This document shows, in pieces, positions 33,016 to 43,124 of a stretch of 64,000 nt of DNA; positions within the stretch are counted from its first letter, which is position 1, and every line of letters starts with the position of its first letter. Below the pieces are notes generated by a model that worked only from the letters and a program-made list of their open reading frames with translations, was not told where the DNA came from and ran no database searches. The stretch is from Adineta ricciae (taxonomy: Eukaryota; Rotifera; Eurotatoria; Adinetida; Adinetidae), in NCBI GenBank assembly GCA_905250025.1, contig CAJNOJ010000368.1, forward strand, positions 27,481 through 91,480. Reading direction: 5' to 3'. The position numbers and the translations under genes are program-made.

Positions 33016-33974
33016 TTAACGAGCGAGTTTTTTAACAACTTTTCCAAATTGTCGACCTTGGGTTTGCGCAACTTTGAGTTCGAGCGCAGTTGGCTGTCGC
33101 GAACCATCACCAGCGAGTGTGCCCGCACCTGAACACGATTAAAGAAACACCTTCAACGAATGAAACAGCGGGCGCTGACTTACCGTATGCTGATCCACCA
33201 TGTACTTCGTCGATAGTTTGAAGACTTTTGTCTTTATATCCGAGAGGCACGAAAATCATGCCAAGATGGGAGAAGAAAGTGACACAAGTGAGTGCAGTCG
33301 TCTCTTGACCACCACCAAGAGAGCCTGTCGAGAAGAAAATACCAACCTATGATGGAAGTACATGACGGTAACGTGATGTCACGGAAAAAAAAACTTACTG
33401 GTTTGCCAAAAAGTGCATCGGACATCCAATGACCACCGCATTGATCAAATAGAGCACGTACTTGTGTTGGTGCTGAGCCAAAACGTGTAGGTACGCCAAA
33501 AAGGATGCCATCTGCTTCAGGTAGTTGATCAACTGAGATAATTGGCACTTGAGAGTTCTTCTCTTTAGCATGCATTTTAGAGAGAACTTCACTGGGCAAC
33601 GTTTCTGCGATTTGAAATAGGCGACATTCACAGCCCGAAGCTTCAACGCCAGCGACTACTTCTTTGGCCATACGTTCGACATGACCATACATTGAGTAAT
33701 AGATTACAAAGACGACTGGACGTTTCTAATTTCAAGCAAAGAATGTGATATTTATATCAAAATATGTAACATGTCTATTTACTTTGCTACTACGATGATG
33801 TCCACTACTGGCCGCTTCCGATGAAACCGATGGATGATGTGAAGCTGCTGCAGCTTGTTGTTGTTGTTGGCGCTGTTGTCCATCACGACTGCAAAAAGTC
33901 ACAAATGTGTGTACAGTTGAATACTTGCTGAACAGCTTCACTTACCAGCCTGGTTGAGATTGATATGAAGACAT
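33016..33974 (-). CDS. WrbA-like NAD(P)H:quinone oxidoreductase (block B copy)
   Basis: Five exons corresponding one to one with those at 23542-24527; exon 1 is 33974-33946 and the stop is TAA at 33016 (TAG in block A). Core motifs [35 protein letters not shown] and [15 protein letters not shown] are kept. The Gln/Ala-rich extension is 8 residues shorter through an in-frame 24-bp deletion. No lesion is visible. Confidence 0.85.
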
Positions 33975-34348
33975 GGCGTTAACCAATTTAAAAAAAGTAC
34001 ACACGTGTATATATATTATATACGATACAGACACATCATCGAAAAAAATGCACTGTCATCACGTTTGAGTAATTGCGGTTATCATTTCTCTTCGGAAAAA
34101 GTTTGTTTTTAATTAAAATTGTGGCCAATTTTTGCACCGTCAGTGCATATAACATCCCGGTGATACATGCATTGAAAATGGCAATTGATAAAAAGTACTC
34201 GACAGTAAGAGAATATAGGTTCTATTTTTTCATCAGTACAATCGTTGCCCAGTGCAATATCAAAATTCATACGAAGTTCAATTAGTCATACAATCACAAG
34301 TACTCGAGTTTTTCTTATTTCTTACAATTCAAAAACTGAAAATCTTTG
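33975..34348. other. Intergenic spacer (block B)
   Basis: Between the WrbA-like gene and the ART-NHL 3' end; contains the shortened TA tract. Nothing coding. Confidence 0.4.
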
Positions 34349-34546
34349 TTATTCACAAATTAAATCAAATCTTTGGATTCGGTTATTCCCACCATCAGCA
34401 ATATAAAGATTTCCGTCGACATCAAAAGATAGACTGCCTGGATAGGATAGTTGGTTTGTTTTTTCTCCTTGTCCATTTCCACCAATAATTAGTTCGCCTT
34501 CCTTCGCTTTACACCAGCGCACAATTCGGTGATTGTAACAATCTGC
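34349..34546 (-). CDS. 3' fragment of the ART-NHL gene (block B end)
   Basis: TAA stop at 34349-34351, then the last NHL repeat and part of the previous one up to the gap. Bases 34356-34546 are identical to 34577-34767. Together with 24909-25134 this makes three versions of the same 3' end, as expected where two allele contigs and the shared flank were each written out. Confidence 0.8.
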   Translation of the reverse strand, partial: ADCYNHRIVRWCKAKEGELIIGGNGQGEKTNQLSYPGSLSFDVDGNLYIADGGNNRIQRFDLICE

Positions 34547-34571
34547 NNNNNNNNNNNNNNNNNNNNNNNNN
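34547..34571. other. Assembly gap of 25 n
   Basis: Sequence right of the gap restarts the ART-NHL 3' end that is already present on its left. Confidence 0.95.
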
Positions 34572-36299
34572 ATTCGCAAATTAAATCAAATCTTTGGATT
34601 CGGTTATTCCCACCATCAGCAATATAAAGATTTCCGTCGACATCAAAAGATAGACTGCCTGGATAGGATAGTTGGTTTGTTTTTTCTCCTTGTCCATTTC
34701 CACCAATAATTAGTTCGCCTTCCTTCGCTTTACACCAGCGCACAATTCGGTGATTGTAACAATCTGCAACATAAATTTGACCGAAACCGTCAACAGTGAT
34801 CCCTTGAGGATAATTCAATTGATTAAGGTTATTTCCGCAACCATTTCCACCAGCGACAACAATTCCTTCTCGGGCATCTTTTCTCCATTTCATTACACGA
34901 TGATTCCAAGCATCTGAAACATAAACTGATTGCTCATCATCAACGAATATAAATTGAGGCAGATTAAACTGATCAAGCTGAGACCCTTTTCCATGTCCGC
35001 CAGCTACTAATTTTCCTTCGCCCTTTTCTCCAATTTTCCATCTGCGAACTTCATTCTTGTCATCGTCACAAACATACAGATATCCGTCTTTATCTATTGC
35101 TAAACTTGAACATCGGATGTTTTCGATGAGAATGTCTTGTTGATTTCGGTCCCACCACCGAATCACTCGTCTATTCCACGAATCAGCAATGATAAAAGAA
35201 TTATTTTGTTTATCGACAATCACATCTATCGGATAGTTCAATTGATTTAATCTACTTCCTTGACCATTTTCACCTATAATAACTGTGCCTTCACGTCCAT
35301 CTGGTTTCCATTCAACAATTCGATTATTTCTCCAATCCGCTATGAAAATATGTCGACTATCATCAATGAAAATGCCTTGAGGGCCATCGAGCTGATTCAA
35401 TTCCCGTCCTCCTCCATTTCCTCCCGCCATAGTTTTTCCAGATTGTCGCCATTTGTTGAATTTAACTTCTAAATGAAAACACCTGCAGCTATCAGTTTCG
35501 ATCAGTGAAGAAATCAGAATCAACTCACGAGATACTTTCAAAATAGTTGAAATTCGAGCCGAGAGAAGTTTTCCTTCTCCTGAAATTGTTAGTTTTTCCA
35601 TCAATGCAGGAAAAGCGTCAAAAGGTGGAGTTAATGTTTCATAAGGAGGAATTTCTTCTTTCAGATGGACAATAAATAAACCGTTTCCTGCATTCCACTT
35701 GCCCACGACTTTGAAATAAGTTCCCGGAAGAAGAAGAATTTCTTCTTCATCTTGAAAATGTGAATGAGAACGAATCAGCTTGCCATTGAAACATTCGATA
35801 TTAAAAATCGTTCGACTTCCATGTGTTCCGATGAATGCTTCCATGACATTTAGTTTTTCTGTGCAAGAACTCAATCCCCACCAAATGTGATCTTCATCAT
35901 AGTCATTACTGAGATTTTGTCGAACACCTCGATAAACGAGTCCTCGAATTGATCGCAGTTTGAATAAATCTGTGAAAAATAGCTTCACATAATGAAACCA
36001 AACTATTAATGACTCTCGATTTTTCGATCTAAGTCTCTCGTTCAACAATTGGTATAAGCTCGCATGAGGTTGAGATCACTGCATTGTATAAAGATGGATT
36101 GAAGCTGATTCGTCCTGTGTGAGTGTATCCGAAGGTTTTCGACCATTGTATAACAGTTGAAGAGTAAAGATTTGATCGGTTCGACTGATGCTCTCAATGA
36201 AACAAGAGGATATTTTTCATAGCCTGCGATCGGCGTTAGATATTGACCGAGTTCTTTATCAGCATCGAGAAAGCGTTGAGGAATGAATCTTTCGGTCAT
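34572..36299 (-). pseudogene. ART-NHL fusion gene, N-terminus disrupted
   Basis: Minus strand. The start at 36299 reads MTERFIPQRFLDADKELGQY through FNCYTMVE. A deletion of about 22 bases near 36140 relative to 39942-41225 then shifts the frame, and a TGG-to-TGA change near 36070 adds a stop. From 36048 the frame is open to the end. ART motifs follow: LVYRGVRQNL (Arg), WWGLSSCTEK (Ser region), DEEEILLLPGTYFKV (ExE). Six NHL repeats complete it, VADCYNHRIVRW and IADGGNNRIQRF being the last. A 60-base GT-AG segment at about 35469-35528 is in frame and may be an intron. An internal start at 36048 would still leave the three ART motifs. The stop codon falls in the 25-n gap. Confidence 0.7.
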
Positions 36300-36887
36300 A
36301 ATGTAACCTACGTAATGTGTTTTGATCGTTTTACGTTATATCTTTCATTTTGGTTGCTTTAAAAGCTTGTTAAATAGTAATATTTACCCAATGATAAGAT
36401 TTCATACATTTACAATGATGTTGTTTTCGAAAAGTCTTGGTTGGAAAGATTACTAGAGCAACGAAGTATACTCAATCAGTCAAGATAAATACTTTATCAG
36501 CACACTATTTGCCAAAGAAATATATAAAGTAATGTTCTTATTGTAATACATTGTAAGAGACTATTTCACATCGTTATTGCGATGGAGAGGAGGAAAGAGA
36601 TTTCATATGATGTGCAAATTATTGACGACATCTTAAAAAAATGAGTTATAGAGTTTTCAGTTTGTGCCGTCGTCTAGTTAACAGTATAACTTATATATGT
36701 CTCATTATTTGAAAACACTGTTTGACTCGTGTTCTATGTAGAAATAAAACATAATATTAAAGAAGCACACGTTGTTCTCAGCGATGCATAACAAAACAAG
36801 CCCTTTGATAAACGAAATACTTAGCTTGTTTTTATTCTCAAAACTACATCCACGAATATCGAATGCGAGTAGTCCCTATTCAATAAA
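36300..36887. other. Intergenic spacer
   Basis: AT-rich sequence between divergent ART-NHL and small CxxC genes; counterpart of 41226-41824. No gene seen. Confidence 0.4.
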
Positions 36888-37142
36888 ATGGCAAATATAA
36901 CATCGATAAAAACAAGCGCGGGTGGCTCGATTCCAGTAGCAACTCAATTATGGATGTACAAATGTCCTACTTGTGATAGGGATATTGTTTCTTATACTTT
37001 TACTCCAAGTACAAACAACTGGGTTATGAATACAACGAACAATGCAACAATTTATGGTAATGCAATGCTCGAGCCTCCTGAAATCAACTGCGCCGAGCAT
37101 GATCAACAGGTTCAACTTCGGTCATTAACTTTTAATTTTTAA
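36888..37142 (+). CDS. Small CxxC protein, 84 residues
   Basis: MANITSIKTSAGGSIPVATQ, then MYKCPTCDRDIVSYTF, then a polar Asn/Thr-rich part with a single later Cys (EINCAEHDQQV). One CxxC pair plus a distant CxEH could make a small zinc site. The copy at 41825 has the same length with three replacements and no indel, which favours a real gene. Family not recognised. It is convergent with the GPCR at 37236. Confidence 0.5.
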   Translation: MANITSIKTSAGGSIPVATQLWMYKCPTCDRDIVSYTFTPSTNNWVMNTTNNATIYGNAMLEPPEINCAEHDQQVQLRSLTFNF

Positions 37143-37235
37143 CTAAAAATTTTCTGAAACCCGTTTTTATTAATCGAGATTTTCGACAATACATTATGTG
37201 AACAAGTGAATGCAGGTCATGCACCTTTCGCGTTA

Positions 37236-38192
37236 TTATTCTCTCGTCATAATTCCAATATGATTATTCCATTGTTTCGGCACTTGGTGAAGCATAATCA
37301 ATTGTACGAAATTCTTACGGTATGATGACGCTGAAATGAGATACACGTAGAAATTCGATGCATAACTAACATATAGAATGATATTTCCGATATCAGAAGC
37401 TAACGTTTCTTGTGCTACTTGAATCGATGTTTTAACCATTGATGACGTGATTGCTAAATAGATATTCATCGTTGCAAATGGTATGATTGGAATGACAACG
37501 ACGAAGATTTGTAAGAGAATCATCGAGGTTAAATTTCGTTGAAATGTTCCACGTAATCGAACACCAGTAATTGATGTAAGGTTACGATAAGTAAAGAAAC
37601 CAGTGCTAATCAGTATTGTGCCAGGCAGAATACTAAGAAAAACCGGTCGAAGAACATAGTTTCCATATTGAACAATGTTGGAATTTGCTAGTGAACATTG
37701 TTTTGTAATACTACCAGCTGCTGTTTTTGTTTCAACAATTGTAAAGTAAACTAAATAAGGAATATTCATTCCTATAATCATCAAAACTGCTACCATGACA
37801 GCAATTTTCGACGCTCTCAGTGTACTTCGATTGCGCCGCGTAGCGGCTCGACACGACATTAGATATCGGTCGATGGATGCCAAGCAGATACATGTGATAG
37901 AAGTGAGAGAGCCTATGTAAGAAAAAAACAGTCGGCTTTTGCACCAAACGATGTTTGTCGATGATGCATCGATGTTGAAGCCTATGGACAGTACTCGTGG
38001 AAGAAGACCGGTGGAGAGAGTGATTATATTGAAAAACGAAGAGATTAACAAGAAAAATGAACATGGTATCGAACGAGCAGAGAATAATACACCAAGATTG
38101 ATCAGATTTCCGATAGTACCAAGACAAAAGATAGGCAAGCCAGCGTAGATGCTGAACAGGTTGCTTGCAAGCGAATATGTTGTTGATGGCAT
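37236..38192 (-). CDS. Rhodopsin-like 7TM receptor (first copy)
   Basis: Single exon, 318 residues. Seven hydrophobic segments, beginning with GLPIFCLGTIGNLINLGVLF (TM1 with the conserved GN) and TM2 FFLLISSFFNIITLSTG. The TM3 end reads ICLASIDRYLMSC, a full DRY-type motif. There is a Cys before TM3 (VWCKSRLFF) and one in loop 2 (KQCSLANS). TM7 lies near YVSYASNFYVYLIS, where NFYVY stands for NPxxY. A 325-residue copy lies at 42147-43124. Probably a neuropeptide-type receptor; ligand unknown. Confidence 0.82.
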   Translation of the reverse strand: MPSTTYSLASNLFSIYAGLPIFCLGTIGNLINLGVLFSARSIPCSFFLLISSFFNIITLSTGLLPRVLSIGFNIDASSTNIVWCKSRLFFSYIGSLTSITCICLASIDRYLMSCRAATRRNRSTLRASKIAVMVAVLMIIGMNIPYLVYFTIVETKTAAGSITKQCSLANSNIVQYGNYVLRPVFLSILPGTILISTGFFTYRNLTSITGVRLRGTFQRNLTSMILLQIFVVVIPIIPFATMNIYLAITSSMVKTSIQVAQETLASDIGNIILYVSYASNFYVYLISASSYRKNFVQLIMLHQVPKQWNNHIGIMTRE

Positions 38193-39684
38193 GATTTAAT
38201 AAGAAGGTGAATGTGAGTTACAATATTTTAATGTAAAAATGAATTCTTACCGATACATCTGTCAACAACTAGTTTCTTCCGATGACAAGATTGACTTAAT
38301 ATAAAACTCTGTTGCAGTCATCTTACAGGATACCAACGTATAAACGAGATGAAAATAGGAATTATCATGTCAACACCCACCTAAATTCTCCTACTTTTAC
38401 AAGTATAGAATGTGATGTCGATACTCGTGACAGAACTAATCTCTGTCTAACAGTTCCTACAGAGAAAAGCCACCAACAGATAATGTACTGCAATATCAGA
38501 CGAATTTTACTCCAGATACACATGGAGACAAATAGTTCTCTTCTTGTTTATATAGATTGATCAAATGAAGACCGTACCAGTTAAAATTATATTTTTATAT
38601 TCACTACGGCTGATTGAATACAAGAGACTGCTGTAGAAGAAAGGCTCAGTTACGAAATAGAGATTGGTCACAGAATGGATTCGATCCCATCGCAGCTTCA
38701 AAATAAAAATCTCTGTGATACAAGAACAGAGACATATCACATTAATACGGCATGTTTCAAAATATGTTTCACCAGACTTTCTTCAAAACAGATAACAAAC
38801 CAATTGAATTGCTTCTAGAGGTGATACATTTACGTTCATTTAAGATTAACGGTTTCCCATCAATCCGTTAACTTCGACATAATAAATTCATAAGCATACT
38901 GATAATAATGTTAATTTGCCTGTTGTTAAACTTCTCTTTACACAAGTAAATCAACACGTATGCGATAAATACTGTGTAACCGTAAATTCGAGTGAGAACG
39001 GGAACGATGATGAAATTGTCTCTACAATGACACCATCGCAATCGACAAGATAATTATGTACGACAAAAACAGATCTGAATATGAACGATATACATCCTGA
39101 TAAGCGTACTGCAGCAATACTGAGATCTTAGATCCCAAACCTAGAATCGGGCTCAAATTTTAATATCACGCAAATTTTGAGCACATTTTCAATGCAACTG
39201 TTCTGTTGGGTGAGCAGATCGTGAACTGAGTCAAGAAGTGTAGTATTCCAGCGACTGCAACTCGATTGGATAAGCGAATCCACCTGTGTCGTTAATGGTG
39301 GCCACTGTATTTCGAGTGAGGATTGTTATAATAATACGACTAATGATTTTAAGTGTAATTGAACTAGTCGAGAAATCAGGTACGTTTTCTTTTGAAGCCG
39401 TGATCTCAAATGACTGGTTACAGTTTTAAAGTGTCGATTCATCAATTGATTTCGTAAAGTTCCCCTTACATAAGTCATATATCAGAATGAAAATCTTGAA
39501 CGTGACTTGGTATTATAAGTGATCATGGTTACTATTCAATAGGGTAACATGTGTTGCTAATATTTATACTCGATTTATTCACATTCACGCCGAACAATGA
39601 GATTGATAACTATTTATTTAAAATTTTCAAAAAAGATTAAATGTGAATCCGCACTTTCAAAAAAAGTAGATGTACTTCATTGTT
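38193..39684. other. Gene-poor interval, 1.5 kb
   Basis: 5' flank of the GPCR, then non-coding sequence. An isolated ggattcgatccc near 38690 resembles a B box, but the copy at 43620 has lost it and no cloverleaf forms. Nothing else seen. Confidence 0.4.
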
Positions 39685-39940
39685 CTACGCAGTGTTCAGT
39701 AAAGGATCGTATGTGTTTTCGCTTTCAACTTTTACGTCAGTTCCAGTAACGTTCATTGCTACCAGTGGTGTTAAAAATTCTCGTGGTGAATACGATCCGT
39801 TACGCGTATTTTGTGCACCAAAATACTGAATTCGTCTCTGATGAATCATTTCGCTCAATTGTCCTGCAAATTCTCTTGCAATCGCCGTTTTAAACATCAC
39901 TCTTTTCAAGCCAAAAGTGCCTCTCAATGTGATACATTTC
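39685..39940 (-). CDS. Two-TM PH-like protein, 3' part, cut by n
   Basis: Encodes the last 80 or so residues of the protein at 44614-45249 (RGTFGLKRVMFKTAIAREFA through YDPLLNTA). The upstream part lies beyond the n. The sequences differ at a few positions, so this is the other allele. Confidence 0.75.
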
Positions 39941-39941
39941 N
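39941..39941. other. Assembly join (single n)
   Basis: Jumps from the middle of the two-TM gene back to the middle of the ART-NHL gene, starting the second copy of the 35.0-39.9 kb region. Confidence 0.95.
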
Positions 39942-41225
39942 GCTGCGAACTTCATTTTGGTCATCGTCACAAACATACAGATATCCGTCTTTATCTATTG
40001 CTAAACTTGAACATCGGATGTTTTCGATGAGAATATCTTGTTGATTTCGGTCCCACCACCGAATCACTCGTCTATTCCATGAATCAGCAATGATCAAAGA
40101 ATTATTTTGTTTATCAACAATCACACCTATCGGATAGTTCAATTGATTTAATCTACTTCCTTGACCATTTTCACCTATAATAACTGTGCCTTCATGTCCA
40201 TCTGGTTTCCATTCAACAATTCGATTATTTCTCCAATCCGCTATGAAAATATGTCGACTATCATCAATGAAAATGCCTTGAGGGCCATCGAGCTGATTCA
40301 ATTCGCGTCCTCCTCCATTTCCTCCCGCCATAGTTTTTCCAGATTGTCGCCATTTGTTGAATTTAACTTCTAAATGAAAACACCTGCAACTATCAGTTTT
40401 GATCAGTGAAGAAATCAGAATCAACTGACGAGATGCTTTCGAAATAGTTGAAATTCGAGCCGAGAGAGGTTTTCTTTCTCCTGAAATTGCTAGTTTTTCC
40501 ATCAATGCAGGAAAAACATCAAAAGGTGGAGTTAATGTTTCATAAGGAGGAATTTCTTCTTTCAGATGGACAATGAATAAACCGTTTCCTGCATTCCACT
40601 TGTCCACAACTTTGAAATAAGTTCCCGGAAGAAGAAGAATTTCTTCTTCATCTTGAAAATGCGAATGAGGACGAATCGGCTTGCCATTGAAACATTCGAT
40701 ATTAAAAATCGTTCGACTTCCATGTGTTCCGATGAATGCCTCCATGACATTTAGTTTTTCTGTGCAAGAACTCAATCCCCACCAAATGTGATCTTCATCA
40801 TAGTCATTACTGAGATTTTGTCGAACACCTCGATAAACGATTCCTCGAATTGATCGCAGCTTGAATAAAGCTGTGAAAAATAGCTTCAAATAATGAAACC
40901 AAACTATTAATGACTCTCGATTTTTCGATCTAAGTCTCTCGTTCAACAATTGGTATAAGCTCGCATGAGGTTGAGACCATTGCATTGTATAAAGATGGAT
41001 TGAAGCTGATTCGTCCTGCGTGAGTGCATCCGAAGGTCTTCGACAACTTCTCAGTGCGATTTCGACCATTGTATCACAGTTGAAGAGTAAAGATTTGATT
41101 GGTTCGACTGAGGCTTTCAATGAAACAAGGGGATATTTTTCATAGTCAGCGATCGGCATTAAATATTGATCAGGTTCTTTATCTGCATCGAGAAACCGTT
41201 GAGGAATGAGTCTTTCAGCCATCAT
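39942..41225 (-). CDS. ART-NHL fusion protein, intact 5' part, cut by n
   Basis: From ATG 41225 (MMAERLIPQRFLDADKEPDQ) the frame is open for 427 residues to the n. The ART domain occupies about residues 60-215: GIVYRGVRQNL carries the NAD-binding Arg, WWGLSSCTEK the Ser region, and DEEEILLLPGTYFKV the ExE pair. The NHL part begins near residue 275 (FIADWRNNRIVEW, IIADSWNRRVIRW, VCDDDQNEV) and continues in the other copy to six repeats. The R-S-E set marks an arginine-type mono-ADP-ribosyltransferase that modifies proteins with NAD; the propeller probably chooses the target. No signal peptide is visible, so it is likely cytosolic. A 60-base in-frame GT-AG segment at about 40374-40433 could be spliced. 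This allele has neither lesion seen at 36.07-36.14 kb. Confidence 0.8.
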
Positions 41226-41824
41226 ACAACCTATGTAATGCGTTTCAGTTGCTTCAAAAGTAGCTATATAACAGTATTTACCAAATGATAAGGCTTAAGT
41301 TTTTTATAACGAACGTTGTTCTCGAAAATTCTTGACTGAAAAAATGCCTACAGTTGTGAAGTATACTCAATCAAGCAAAAAATATTTTGCAAGCACACTA
41401 TTTGCCAAAGGAAGATATAAAATAAGAGTTCTATCGCAACACATTTTATAGATGATTTTACATTTTTATTTCGTAAAGAAATGACATGTAAAATACAGCT
41501 TTGTCGTAATGTTTCTGATGAGGTCTGGTTTTTGCAAGACATAGTTGCTAGCGCACTCGGAATTGATCCGAAGATGATGAAAATATCTTGCGCAACAAAC
41601 ATGGAGTATTTGACCGGTGTCAGATGACTTACATATGACTCATTATTGGAGATGGCGATTGGCGTGTGTTCTGCGTTAAAATAAAATATAATATTAAAGA
41701 AGCACACGTTGTTCTCAGTGATGCATAACAAAACGAGCCCTTTGATAAACGAAATACCTCGCTTGTTTTTATTTTCAAAACTACATCCACGAATATCGAA
41801 TGCGAGCAGTCCCTATTCAATAAA
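41226..41824. other. Intergenic spacer
   Basis: Counterpart of 36300-36887 with many indels. No gene seen. Confidence 0.4.
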
Positions 41825-42079
41825 ATGGCAAATATAACATCGATAAAAACAAGCGCGGGTGGCTCGATTCCAGTAGCAACTCAATTATGGATGTACAAGT
41901 GTCCTACTTGTGATAAGGATATTGTTTCTTATACTTTTACTCCAAGTACAAACAACTGGATTATGAATACAACGAACAATGCAACAATTTATGGTAATGC
42001 AATGCTCGAGCCTCCTGAAATCAACTGCGCCGAGCATGATCAACGGGTTCAACTTCGGTCATTAACTTTTAATTTTTAA
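41825..42079 (+). CDS. Small CxxC protein, 84 residues (second copy)
   Basis: Same frame and length as 36888-37142, differing at three residues (R/K, V/I and Q/R); CPTC and the later Cys are kept. Function not recognised. Confidence 0.5.
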   Translation: MANITSIKTSAGGSIPVATQLWMYKCPTCDKDIVSYTFTPSTNNWIMNTTNNATIYGNAMLEPPEINCAEHDQRVQLRSLTFNF

Positions 42080-42146
42080 CTAAAAATTTTCTGAAACACG
42101 TTCATTAATCGAGATTTTCCACAATACATTATTTGTAAAAATTGAT

Positions 42147-43124
42147 TCAAGCTATGCACCTTTCGCCTTGTTCTCTTGTCATAATTCCAAGAGGACTATT
42201 CCATTGTTTGGGTACTTGATGAAGCAGAACCAATTTTACAAAATTCTTACGATATGACGATGCTGAAATGAGATAGACATAGAAATTTGATGCATAACTA
42301 ACATATAGAATAATATTTCCGATATCAGAAGCTAACGTTTCTTGTGCTACTTGAATCGATGTTTTAACTACTGATGATGTGATTGTTAAATAAATATTCA
42401 TCGTTGCAAATGGTACGATTGGAATGACAACGACGAAGATTTGTAAGAGAATCATCGAGGTTAAATTTCGTTGAAATGTTCCACGTAATCGAACCCCAGT
42501 TATTGACGTAATGTTACGATAAGTGAAGAAGCCAGTGCTCATCAATGTTATGCCAGGCAGAATACTAAGAAAAATCGGTCGAAGAACATAGTTTTCATAC
42601 AGAACAAAGTTGGAATTTGTCAGTGAACATCGTTTTGTAATATTTCCAGTTGCTGTTTTCGTTTCGACAATTGTAAAGTAAACTAAATAAGGAATATTCA
42701 TCCCTATAACAACTAAGACTGCAATCATGATCGCAATCTTCGATGCTCTCAGTGTACTCCGGTTGCGCCATGTGACATCTCGACACGACATTAGACATCG
42801 ATCAATCGATGCAAAACAGATGCATGTGATAGAAGCGAGAGTACCTATGTAAGAAAAAAATAGACGACTTTTGCACCAGATAGTATTTGTTGATGAGGCA
42901 TCGATGTTGAAACCAGTGGACAGTACTCGTGGAAGAAGACCGGTTGAGAGAGCGATTATATTGAAAAACGAAGAGATTAACAAGAAAAATGAACATGGTA
43001 CTGAGCGAGCTGAGAATAATACACCAAGATTGATCAGATTACCGATAATGCCAAGGCAAAAGATAGGCAAGCCAGCGTAAATGCTGAACTGAGTGCTTGC
43101 AAATGCATATGCTGTTGATGACAT
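42147..43124 (-). CDS. Rhodopsin-like 7TM receptor (second copy)
   Basis: 325 residues from MSSTAYAFASTQFSIYAGLP. The frame is open upstream to 43199, but the Met at 43124 aligns with the start of the first copy. Seven TM segments are kept. The TM3 motif reads ICFASIDRCLMSC, so DRY has become DRC here. The C-terminus is longer than in the first copy (IMTREQGERCIA against IMTRE). Otherwise replacements are conservative and concentrated in loops. Confidence 0.82.
   Translation of the reverse strand: MSSTAYAFASTQFSIYAGLPIFCLGIIGNLINLGVLFSARSVPCSFFLLISSFFNIIALSTGLLPRVLSTGFNIDASSTNTIWCKSRLFFSYIGTLASITCICFASIDRCLMSCRDVTWRNRSTLRASKIAIMIAVLVVIGMNIPYLVYFTIVETKTATGNITKRCSLTNSNFVLYENYVLRPIFLSILPGITLMSTGFFTYRNITSITGVRLRGTFQRNLTSMILLQIFVVVIPIVPFATMNIYLTITSSVVKTSIQVAQETLASDIGNIILYVSYASNFYVYLISASSYRKNFVKLVLLHQVPKQWNSPLGIMTREQGERCIA

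Noticed and set aside
15578-34546. True segmental tandem duplication of nine genes
   Set aside because: Exact overlaps at both ends and gap characters at both joins favour alleles. It cannot be fully excluded without long reads.
38680-38700. B-box-like ggattcgatccc suggesting a tRNA gene
   Set aside because: No A box or acceptor stem, and the other copy at 43620 has changed bases in it.
39685-41225. A frame from the ART-NHL protein reaching toward the two-TM gene across the n
   Set aside because: The n at 39941 lies between two unrelated genes, each continuing properly in its other copy.
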